Positions 1-6,753 of a stretch of DNA of 64,000 bases are shown here, in pieces. Made by a program: the position numbers and the translations under genes. Source of the DNA: Streptococcus mitis. GTDB lineage: Bacteria; Bacillota; Bacilli; Lactobacillales; Streptococcaceae. Position 1 is the first letter of the stretch; each line of letters opens with the position of its first letter. The stretch is from contig NZ_CAMHZQ010000007.1 of assembly GCF_946190275.1 (NCBI RefSeq), positions 1 through 64,000 on the forward strand, read 5' to 3'. The notes under the pieces are model-generated. The model did no database searches and was not told where the DNA came from. It saw only the letters and a list, made by a program, of their open reading frames with translations.

Positions 1-96
1 ATTTTGAACAATAAGCGTCAGCTGAGAAAGACCAAATACGAAAAATAAGTAAGAGAAGACTGCACTTATTTTGAATAGAAGTTGATACTTTTTCAT
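1..96 (-). CDS. blpY: BlpY N-terminus (cut by window edge)
   Basis: This is the 5' end of a minus-strand gene that runs off the left edge. The visible protein starts MKKYQLLFKISAVFSYLFF and continues to about residue 32 as a hydrophobic membrane segment. That start matches what I remember of pneumococcal BlpY, a multi-pass CPBP/Abi-type membrane protein of the blp immunity region. The ATG at 96 is preceded by GGGGAGG only at a distance. A TTG at 111 in the same frame sits at ideal spacing from that ribosome site and is an alternative start. It lies 51 bases after the preceding small membrane gene, probably in one transcript. Identity rests on the short N-terminus and on context. Confidence 0.7.
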   Translation of the reverse strand, partial: MKKYQLLFKISAVFSYLFFVFGLSQLTLIVQN

Positions 97-147
97 AGAA
101 ATCTTTTCCAATATGACCTCCCCTTTCCAGACTCTACTGCTGCAAAA

Positions 148-531
148 TTAAGAGAACAGTTTGCTCTTTTTAAGGCTAACCCGACTACTAGATAATAGAT
201 ATATTAAAGCATTAAAGACAATGAAAATATGTCCATAGAATAAAATCAATCTCGCATCCAAACCAAGATAAAGTTTGACCATCAAAAAGATGAGCAAAAG
301 AATTTGAAACCATAAGGTTTTTCCAAAAATAAATTTAAAGCGATTTCGAATGTCTACTTCCTTGATTTTTACCGCCACCCCTTTATTAGCAAGAAGGAAA
401 ACTCCTGCTTCAAACAAGCCACTGTAGAGAACAAGCCACCCAATCGATACATTAGAGATTTGTAAAAATGTCCCTAAAAGAATATTCAACATACTACTCA
501 CGAAAATAACAAGAAATAATCTGTATTTCAT
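148..531 (-). CDS. Small membrane protein, BlpX-like immunity candidate
   Basis: A 127-aa protein beginning MKYRLFLVIFVSSMLNILLG, almost all hydrophobic, with about four membrane segments and a basic C-terminal tail (SLKKSKLFS). I start it at the ATG at 531, nine bases after GGAG, and not at the in-frame ATG at 546, which forms part of that ribosome site. It sits directly upstream of blpY, the place of blpX in pneumococcal blp loci, so it may be BlpX; the identification is positional. Such proteins are thought to protect the producer against its own bacteriocins. No catalytic motif is visible. Confidence 0.6.
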   Translation of the reverse strand: MKYRLFLVIFVSSMLNILLGTFLQISNVSIGWLVLYSGLFEAGVFLLANKGVAVKIKEVDIRNRFKFIFGKTLWFQILLLIFLMVKLYLGLDARLILFYGHIFIVFNALIYLLSSSRVSLKKSKLFS

Positions 532-614
532 ATTATATATCTCCATTCATTTATTTCACGAACGGTTTAAATAGAAGCTTCTAATCAAAAATTCTATCAG
601 AAGAGGAAGATAAA

Positions 615-1019
615 CTACTTTTTATAATACTTCAAGCCCCAAATGAGCAAAAGCATGATAAGCAAGCAGAGAATAGCACCAATATAAGCGATTAGTTGTT
701 GGTAGAATTCTCCTGCTGTGATACCTCTATACAAACAGATAATAGACATAAAACCTGTCAAGCCAATATACATGAGTTGATTGGTTCTAGGACTAACCAA
801 ATCATCGTCTTCAAACTCTCTTATCCTCATTTCTCTAGTGAGGTAAACAGTGACCAAAATAGAAGCCAAGTTAATAACCACTAAAAGAAATTGGAAAACC
901 AAGGAAAAATTTAAAAACTGACGAGATAGAAATAGATAAGTGGAGACAAGTAAGGGCAACTGACCTAGGAACAATCTCGCAAGGAAGATGTTCCGTTTTT
1001 TAGCAAGAAAAGTTTTCAT
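615..1019 (-). CDS. Putative bacteriocin immunity membrane protein
   Basis: A 134-aa protein beginning MKTFLAKKRNIFLARLFLGQ with four hydrophobic segments, an acidic loop (REFEDDDLVSPRTNQ) in the middle and a C-terminal KYYKK. The start at 1019 has AAAGGAGC six bases upstream; the longer open frame to 1103 has no ribosome site and overlaps the gene before it. It is translationally coupled to the 54-aa gene upstream through an ATGA overlap. A decayed second copy lies at 3946-4331, so the family was duplicated within this island. Function is inferred from the location in a BlpR-controlled cassette. Confidence 0.6.
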   Translation of the reverse strand: MKTFLAKKRNIFLARLFLGQLPLLVSTYLFLSRQFLNFSLVFQFLLVVINLASILVTVYLTREMRIREFEDDDLVSPRTNQLMYIGLTGFMSIICLYRGITAGEFYQQLIAYIGAILCLLIMLLLIWGLKYYKK

Positions 1020-1180
1020 TTCTTTGCTCCTTTCTTTTTCATGATAGCCAAATAAATCATCACTGCAATCACATAGGCTATGGTATAAAATAGTTGATAC
1101 CAAGCACTCTCCCTAAGCGGATATAGAAAGATGGACATGATTAGATACAAGATGAAAATGACAAGTATTTGTTTCTTCAT
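1016..1180 (-). CDS. 54-aa small membrane protein in immunity cassette
   Basis: Reading from the ATG at 1180 gives a 54-aa protein beginning MKKQILVIFILYLIMSIFLY and ending MKKKGAKK: two hydrophobic helices with a basic tail. The ribosome site AGGAGG is strong and well spaced. The stop TGA overlaps the ATG of the next gene (ATGA), so the two should be translated together. It is the first gene after a BlpR-type promoter. Size, topology and position fit a bacteriocin immunity peptide or the membrane partner of the downstream protein. I do not recognise a named family. Confidence 0.55.
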   Translation of the reverse strand: MKKQILVIFILYLIMSIFLYPLRESAWYQLFYTIAYVIAVMIYLAIMKKKGAKK

Positions 1181-1226
1181 AAGATTTCCTCCTGAATCTT
1201 TGTTGAGCTAGAACCTTTACACTGCT

Positions 1227-1290
1227 AGTATAGCACTCATTTTGACCTTGGATCACTGAAATCATAAATGGTCATCAAAACCTCTTGAAT
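1227..1290 (-). promoter_or_regulatory. BlpR-type promoter for the 1180-615 cassette
   Basis: On the minus strand two direct half-sites, about 21 bases apart, read TTCAAGAGGTTTTGATGACC and ATTTATGATTT (plus-strand 1258-1290). A TATACT -10 box follows at 1232-1227. The same arrangement recurs at 2529-2560, 3846-3878, 6560-6592, 6657-6692 and 13223-13257. These are the boxes expected for the LytTR-type regulator BlpR. Confidence 0.7.
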
Positions 1291-1300
1291 TGTTAAAAAA

Positions 1301-1332
1301 TTTAAAAAGCAAGCATGGAAAACATACTTGCC
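1301..1332 (-). terminator. Rho-independent terminator
   Basis: On the minus strand GCAAGTATG, a short loop and CATGCTTGC are followed by TTTTTAAATTTTTT. It ends the 1738-1382 transcript just before the next BlpR box. Confidence 0.65.
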
Positions 1333-1381
1333 CTGGGGGAACTTGACAATGTGAAAATACAAAATAGAAAACTACTCACCC

Positions 1382-1738
1382 TCACTTCCGTATGTTCTCA
1401 TATATTCTCATGATCGCAACAAGGATAGCAGCTGTCCCACTTGCCAAAGCGATAAGGGTAATGATAATGTTGAGGATTTCAGGCGTACTCCCTATTCTGT
1501 TGATAAAACGAAGTAGGGATATAACTGTCAACTGAATCAGGAGTATTGATTCTACTCTTACCATTGAAGTAAGTCTGTTTTCAACTGCATATAAAAAGAC
1601 TGGTAGCATAACACAGGCTATAGCAATCACAAACAGATTGCTCCTTGTTTCTTCTCCCTTGTTCACCACGGAAATCATGAGAAGATTCGATGCTATGATC
1701 AACGTAGAACAGATGATAAAAAAGGATTTCTTATTCAT
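1382..1738 (-). CDS. Hypothetical four-helix membrane protein
   Basis: A 118-aa protein beginning MNKKSFFIICSTLIIASNLL with about four membrane helices, one central arginine-containing loop (ENRLTSMVRVES) and a short charged tail (RIYENIRK). I use the ATG at 1738, eight bases after GAGG; the ATG at 1768 has no ribosome site. It has its own terminator at 1301-1332. Topology and location inside the blp island suggest immunity or accessory function. I do not recognise a family. Confidence 0.5.
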   Translation of the reverse strand: MNKKSFFIICSTLIIASNLLMISVVNKGEETRSNLFVIAIACVMLPVFLYAVENRLTSMVRVESILLIQLTVISLLRFINRIGSTPEILNIIITLIALASGTAAILVAIMRIYENIRK

Positions 1739-1860
1739 ATAGGATACCTCAAATAATATAACATCCAACTTATTAAAAGTCAGGCTGGATAAAGAGAAAA
1801 TTTATCTGTTAGCTTCTGCAAATTGAAACATTGTTTTTGTATTCACGAGGAATACTTTTT

Positions 1861-2062
1861 TTATTTTCGTCCTGTTAGAATATCGTATGCTTGTACTCCA
1901 TCAAGCAACCCCATTCCATTAGATAGTATGTTGTCTAACTCCTCCATCTTTTCATCTGAAAATGTTATTTTTCAGCGTTGATTACTTTTTCATAGGTTGC
2001 TATCGTCCTTGACAGCACCATCTTCCATATTCTTCTCCAAGTGACTTCTTTTTCCTTGCCAT
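1861..2062 (-). pseudogene. Decayed small ORF, at least two frameshifts
   Basis: From an ATG at 2062, with GGGG seven bases upstream, the frame begins MARKKKSLGEE and soon shifts. Good coding sense then continues in other frames (MEDGAVKDDSNL, then TYEKVINAEK, then ITFSDEKMEELDNILSNG and on to DGVQAYDILTGRK before a TAA at 1861). Joined, the pieces would give a charged soluble protein of roughly 65-70 residues. The pieces read like protein, but at least two frameshifts separate them. I do not recognise the intact family. Its start is four bases after the stop of the 90-aa gene, so it was probably the second gene of that cassette. Confidence 0.4.
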
Positions 2063-2065
2063 TTC

Positions 2066-2338
2066 TTACCCCTTTATTTTACATTTTTTTAGTTCTGATT
2101 GTTGTTTTTCTTTCTCTTCGTCTTCTTTTATTTTGTTATGTCGTTCTTTCATAGTTTCTAAAATAAAGAATGTGAAGGATATAGTAAATGGAGCGCCTAC
2201 ATATTCTATAACATACTTCCAATTCCCGAAGCATTGACTAAAATAAGAAAAGAAAGATACAATTATCAAATAGGTAACTAAAACTGCTGTCATTCCACGT
2301 AATTCTTTCTTAAATATTGCACGTACTGTACGACTCAT
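2066..2338 (-). CDS. 90-aa membrane protein of blp cassette
   Basis: Begins MSRTVRAIFKKELRGMTAVL: an amphipathic basic N-terminus, two hydrophobic helices (about residues 16-33 and 44-61), then a highly charged cytoplasmic tail (KERHNKIKEDEEKEKQQ). The ribosome site AAAGGAGA lies eight bases from the ATG. A BlpR-type promoter stands at 2497-2560. Probably an immunity protein, by context only; no family recognised. Confidence 0.5.
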   Translation of the reverse strand: MSRTVRAIFKKELRGMTAVLVTYLIIVSFFSYFSQCFGNWKYVIEYVGAPFTISFTFFILETMKERHNKIKEDEEKEKQQSELKKCKIKG

Positions 2339-2496
2339 TTTCTTTCTCCTTTTACTGTTTTCTACTTCCGCTAATACTAACTACTTACCATACTTTTTTA
2401 CCTATACATCAACTACTATTTAATTCTCTAAAAGTGGTTAGTTTTCTCCTCTATAAGAGTTGATATTCCACTTTCGACTACAACCTTAACAATGTT

Positions 2497-2560
2497 AGTA
2501 TACTACTATTCTTTGAAATTTTCCATCCAAATCATAAATAGTCATCAAAACATCTTGAGG
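2497..2560 (-). promoter_or_regulatory. BlpR-type promoter for the 2338-1382 cassette
   Basis: Minus-strand half-sites CTCAAGATGTTTTGATGAC and TATTTATGATTT (plus 2529-2560), with TATACT at 2502-2497. The rest of the gene-free stretch 2339-2746 holds the terminator of the upstream gene and AT-rich DNA with nothing else I can name. Confidence 0.65.
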
Positions 2561-2573
2561 CGTTAAAATAATC

Positions 2574-2601
2574 GAAAAAGAAAGCATTTCGGAAATACTT
2601 G
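2574..2601 (-). terminator. Rho-independent terminator after the LPXTG thioredoxin gene
   Basis: The near-perfect palindrome AAGTATTTCCGAAATGCTT is followed on the minus strand by TTCTTTTT. It lies about 145 bases beyond the stop at 2747 and just before the next BlpR box. Confidence 0.55.
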
Positions 2602-2746
2602 ACCTTTTATCATTCAGTTCATATACAGTTATAATCTTTTATATATAAAATAAATACACCTATCTTCTCACTCTTGTCTATAGGCAAATGTTAGCTATAT
2701 GTTATTACAAACAAATAATATCATTGCACCTGTTTACCATCTATTT

Positions 2747-3796
<1,050 letters not shown>

Positions 3797-3813
3797 TTAC
3801 ATTTGTTATCTTT

Positions 3814-3878
3814 ATCTTACCTTATTTAAGATTACAAATTCATATAAATCTTAAATGGTCATCGAAACATCTTGAATT
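3814..3878 (-). promoter_or_regulatory. BlpR-type promoter for the thioredoxin gene
   Basis: Minus-strand half-sites TTCAAGATGTTTCGATGACC and ATTTAAGATTT (plus 3846-3878), followed by a TAAGAT -10 box at 3819-3814. Confidence 0.65.
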
Positions 3879-3895
3879 GCAAAAAAAATCATTAT

Positions 3896-3930
3896 AAAAG
3901 GGTAAGTATTTCGAAAACACTTATCCCTTT
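3896..3930 (-). terminator. Rho-independent terminator
   Basis: Minus strand: GGGATAAGTGTTTTCG pairs with CGAAATACTTACCC, followed by TTTT. It ends the unit containing the decayed gene at 3946-4331. Confidence 0.6.
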
Positions 3931-3945
3931 ATACTTCATTAAGCT

Positions 3946-4331
3946 CTACTTTTTATAATACTTCAAGCCCCACATAAGCAGAAGCATGATAAGCAAGCAG
4001 AGAATATCACCAATATAAGCGATTAATTGTTGGTATAATTTTCCTGCTGTGATACTTCTATACAAACAAATAATAGACATCAATCCTGTCAAGCCGATGA
4101 ATATAAGTTGATTGGTTCTAGGACTAACCAAATCATCATCTTCAAACTCTCTTATCCTAACAGTAACTAAGATAAAAACCAAGTTGATAATCACTCAAAG
4201 AAATTGGAAAACTAAGGAAAAATTTAAAAACTGACGAAATAGAAACAAATAAGTAGAGACAAGCAAGGGCAACTACCCTAGTAGCACTCTCGCAAGGAAG
4301 ATGTTCCGTATTTATCAAGAAAAGTTTTCAT
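3946..4331 (-). pseudogene. Decayed copy of the 615-1019 immunity gene
   Basis: Aligned with 615-1019 this copy keeps most of the sequence but is broken several times. One base is lost just after the start (CTTGATAAATACGG against CTTGCTAAAAAACGG). Two in-frame stops follow (a TAG where the intact copy has GQLPL, and a TGA after FQFL). Eighteen bases encoding YLTREM are missing. The open remainder (82 codons, ending GLKYYKK) has no ribosome site of its own. This is a duplicated immunity gene that has decayed. Confidence 0.8.
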
Positions 4332-4411
4332 TTCTTTGTTCCTTTTCTATCTAACAGTTCAAAGCACTGTATATAACCTCTGTTACGTAGCTATGTGACG
4401 TTATTTAAAGA

Positions 4412-5080
4412 TTAAATAGATAAGAAAAAGAGACACGTAATAGTAGCATTCATTAAGCCATGTACAACTACACAGGAATATAGATTTCTTTGCTTTATAT
4501 AAAGACAACCCAATACAAGTCCTGTCACAAGATGCTGAGAAATAATCTCTCCATCATGAGCAAATCCAAAAAGAACAGCTGAAAGAAAGACAGCAAAAAT
4601 AGGAGAATATTTTTCTAAAGTTCCTAAAATGATTCCTCTAAAGAGCATCTCCTCCAAAAGAGGTTGAGTAAAAGCAGTTGACAACCAAAATAGAACTGTA
4701 TAAAAGAAACCACTAGTTTCCAAATGTTGAAAAAAGCTCAAAGAACTTGTATTATCATGGGCTTTTCCAAGGACGGTAGTAAAAAATATAAAACTAACTA
4801 CTAAAATTAGATTAGCCAGATAAGCAAAAATAATCCATCTCAATTCTACCCACTTGATTGGTAAGCGATCTAAAGTAGTCTCATCCCCCCATCTCTTAAC
4901 AAGATATACAATAATTGTTAAACATATAAAGAAAGATAAAAAGTAGACACCTACACCGAATACTTCTCCTATCACTCCGTCATAAAATCGTCTCACAACA
5001 GTTAATGGTACAACTTGAATAGCAAAAGTAAGTAAAAAGCAAGTAAGCACTTTTATAAAGATAAAACTTATGTTCTTCAT
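4412..5080 (-). CDS. CPBP-family intramembrane protease (putative immunity)
   Basis: A 222-aa protein with about seven membrane helices and the CPBP (Abi/CAAX protease-like) motifs in order: E143-E144 and R148 in EEMLFRG, H175 in FGFAH, and H207 with N211 in VVHGLMNA. These residues line a metal site within the membrane. In streptococcal and lactobacillus bacteriocin loci such proteins act in self-immunity. It lies 33 bases after the 55-aa bacteriocin-like gene, in the same direction. It is not BlpY, which I place at the window edge. The family call is firm; the role is inferred. Confidence 0.8.
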   Translation of the reverse strand: MKNISFIFIKVLTCFLLTFAIQVVPLTVVRRFYDGVIGEVFGVGVYFLSFFICLTIIVYLVKRWGDETTLDRLPIKWVELRWIIFAYLANLILVVSFIFFTTVLGKAHDNTSSLSFFQHLETSGFFYTVLFWLSTAFTQPLLEEMLFRGIILGTLEKYSPIFAVFLSAVLFGFAHDGEIISQHLVTGLVLGCLYIKQRNLYSCVVVHGLMNATITCLFFLSI

Positions 5081-5113
5081 AGTTTATCCTTTCTTTAATG
5101 TCTAGATGATTTT

Positions 5114-5281
5114 TTAGCATTGTCCCCTGTTTGTAGATTTGCTAATTCCATCTATGAAACCACAAATTGATCCAAGAAGTTGGTCGTAATTAGGAATTAA
5201 GGAAGTCCACCAAGGCATTCCACCTCCTTGAACTTGTATTAGTTTTTCTGCACTTAAAGTTTCAAAATATTTATTTTTCAT
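5114..5281 (-). CDS. 55-aa double-glycine bacteriocin-like peptide
   Basis: A 55-aa peptide. The leader MKNKYFETLSAEKLIQVQGG is a classic double-glycine leader with the spaced hydrophobic residues recognised by a C39 peptidase. The mature part is about 35 residues, starts GMPWWTSLIPNYDQLLG and has two cysteines (C40 and C55). The ribosome site TAAGGAGAT overlaps the stop of the gene before it. The exporter would be BlpAB. It differs in leader from the other peptides here. It could be a bacteriocin or one half of a two-peptide bacteriocin. Confidence 0.7.
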   Translation of the reverse strand: MKNKYFETLSAEKLIQVQGGGMPWWTSLIPNYDQLLGSICGFIDGISKSTNRGQC

Positions 5282-5293
5282 GATATTATCTCC

Positions 5294-5473
5294 TTAGATA
5301 CACAGTGGGCACATCGCATGCAATCTTCTTTGATTTTCAACATACAAATCAAATCCATCTCTTACTAAACTACCTACTCTATACCAGAATCCGTATGAAT
5401 TATCTCCACCTTCAACGCAAGTAAGCATTTCAGTATCCATAACAGAAAATTGTGATATCATTTTTGTATCCAT
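5294..5473 (-). CDS. 59-aa double-glycine peptide with C-terminal CxxC
   Basis: A 59-aa peptide. Its leader MDTKMISQFSVMDTEMLTCV plus EGG ends at residue 23. The mature part is about 36 residues, starts DNSYGFWYRVGSLVRDG and ends in a CxxC motif (C55-P-L-C58-I). It lacks the GxxxG runs typical of two-peptide class II bacteriocins and is more charged (RDGFD, ENQRR). The ribosome site and leader are nearly identical to those of the 64-aa gene at 6277-6471, so the leader cassette was duplicated and carries a different toxin or signal part. Function is not established; it may be a bacteriocin or a redox-active or signalling peptide. Confidence 0.7.
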   Translation of the reverse strand: MDTKMISQFSVMDTEMLTCVEGGDNSYGFWYRVGSLVRDGFDLYVENQRRLHAMCPLCI

Positions 5474-5541
5474 GACAAATACTCCTTTTTAAAAAAACTA
5501 AAATAAATCAGAATAGAATCCTCATAATTTTACTATAAGTC

Positions 5542-5811
5542 TTACCAACTTAGTCCCAATTTATCACCAACCATACCTCCTAAGCATGTTAATCCACCCC
5601 CAATTGCACCAATGTGTGCTCCAACAAATGCACCAGCAAGTCCAGCTACTCCTAAAGTGGCCAAACCTGCTCCAGTTCCACCAGTTATAGCTCCCGTAAT
5701 GACTCCTCCAATCAGTGCATTTTGACAATCAGTGGAGCTATACCCCCCTTCAACTTTCGCAAGCATTTCAGTATCCATAACCTCTAACTGTGACAACATT
5801 TTTGTATTCAT
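5542..5811 (-). CDS. 89-aa class II bacteriocin (BlpK/ThmA-like)
   Basis: The leader MNTKMLSQLEVMDTEMLAKV plus EGG ends at residue 23. The mature part of 66 residues is glycine- and alanine-rich (GGVITGAITGGTGAGLATLG, then GAHIGAIGGG) with repeated GxxxG motifs and two cysteines (near residues 28 and 76). This is the composition of pore-forming two-peptide or blp-type bacteriocins. The ribosome site AAGGAGG is strong. The gene heads a run of three peptide genes and the CPBP protein. I cannot assign a specific blp letter. Confidence 0.75.
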   Translation of the reverse strand: MNTKMLSQLEVMDTEMLAKVEGGYSSTDCQNALIGGVITGAITGGTGAGLATLGVAGLAGAFVGAHIGAIGGGLTCLGGMVGDKLGLSW

Positions 5812-6110
5812 GATGAATACCTCCTTTTTATTTTCAATTTGTTACAAAGTCTTAAATTCAATAAACAAATAGATTTTTTATAGTATCTTTTTGATTTTCT
5901 TAAAAAAGTATATACGTCTACTATCTTCTTAAAGGTAGCAGTACCTATTTTTTAGTCTAAGATTTCAATAATCTTGAGTATCTAAAATATCTTAATTTCG
6001 TTATTCTCCTTGCAATAAAAAGTTTTACTATACTATTTATTAACTTGCAGAAAGCAAAAAATATTAGTAAATAATAGTTTATAGTTAAGTTTTTTATTCC
6101 TACCAATCCA
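5812..6110. other. 299-bp AT-rich gap, nothing clear
   Basis: Very AT-rich DNA between the putative immunity ORF and the 89-aa bacteriocin. I see no BlpR-type direct repeat, no convincing terminator and no ORF with a ribosome site. The 5811-4412 genes may therefore be transcribed from the BlpR promoter at 6528-6592. Confidence 0.4.
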
Positions 6111-6272
6111 TCAACTAAGTAAAGCATCAACGATTACATAAACTATTGATAATATAATTAAAATTTTGCTAACTATCTTATTCTCATCATTCTTAGATAA
6201 CTTTGATATTTTGTAAGTAAGTAAATAAGACAGTAAATTAATAGCGATAATAATACTATATTTAAGAATCAT
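6111..6272 (-). CDS. 53-aa membrane immunity peptide candidate
   Basis: From the ATG at 6272 a 53-aa protein begins MILKYSIIIAINLLSYLLTY, has a lysine-rich loop (KISKLSKNDENKIVSK) and a second helix (ILIILSIVYVIVDALLS). Two helices with a basic loop and a position four bases after a bacteriocin stop fit a dedicated immunity peptide for the 64-aa bacteriocin. The ribosome site is weak (TAAGATT), so translation may be coupled to the upstream gene. Confidence 0.5.
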   Translation of the reverse strand: MILKYSIIIAINLLSYLLTYKISKLSKNDENKIVSKILIILSIVYVIVDALLS

Positions 6273-6276
6273 AATC

Positions 6277-6471
6277 TTACAAAGAGGACATAATTCCTGA
6301 ACCTACACAAATAAGTGTTGCTGCTCCCCCAGTTATCGGACCAGTCGCAGCAGCTAATAGTACTGCTCCAATACAACCACCGATTGCAGACCCTAAATTG
6401 CCTCCTCCACTAACTATTTCGAGTTCTTCATTATCCATAACAGAAAATTGTGACATCATTTTTGTATCCAT
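6277..6471 (-). CDS. 64-aa class II bacteriocin, blp family
   Basis: The leader MDTKMMSQFSVMDNEELEIV plus SGG ends at residue 23. The mature part of 41 residues starts GNLGSAIGGCIGAVLLAAAT and is a glycine/alanine-rich hydrophobic helix with GxxxG motifs and two cysteines. The leader closely matches pneumococcal blp leaders. AAAAAGGAG precedes the ATG, and a BlpR-type promoter lies at 6528-6592, so this is the first gene of the largest bacteriocin unit. Exported and processed by BlpAB. Confidence 0.75.
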   Translation of the reverse strand: MDTKMMSQFSVMDNEELEIVSGGGNLGSAIGGCIGAVLLAAATGPITGGAATLICVGSGIMSSL

Positions 6472-6527
6472 GACAAATACTCCTTTTTTATTTTTAATTT
6501 TTGTCCTGTTGCAACTTTGACAAGTTT

Positions 6528-6592
6528 AGTATATCATCGTTTTTTAAAGTTTTTCATCCAAATCTTGAATTGTCATCGAAACGTCTTAAATT
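6528..6592 (-). promoter_or_regulatory. BlpR-type promoter for the bacteriocin unit
   Basis: Minus-strand half-sites TTTAAGACGTTTCGATGAC and AATTCAAGATTT (plus 6560-6592), with a TATACT -10 at 6533-6528. It diverges from the blpA promoter about 65 bases away. Confidence 0.75.
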
Positions 6593-6656
6593 AGCTTTTT
6601 TATTTCAAAATCATCTCTATTTTTTTAAAGAAAGATGTGCTCTAAACATTTTTTGA

Positions 6657-6722
6657 CCATTCAGGAAGTTTCAATGACGATTCAAGATTTTATAAAGCAT
6701 GAAATTGTTTTTATGTCATAAT
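6657..6722 (+). promoter_or_regulatory. BlpR-type promoter for blpABC
   Basis: Half-sites ACCATTCAGGAAGTTTCAAT and GACGATTCAAGATTT at 6657-6691 in direct repeat. A CATAAT -10 box follows at 6717-6722, then the blpA ribosome site. This matches the form I remember for pneumococcal blp promoters. Confidence 0.75.
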
Positions 6723-6753
6723 AGACCTATCCACTATATGAAAGGAATTGCCT

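Noticed and set aside
5950..6140. A second short frame (about 56 codons, MLYLVDGLVG..) overlapping the end of the 53-aa immunity ORF
   Set aside because: No ribosome site, low-complexity AT-rich DNA and overlap with a better candidate.
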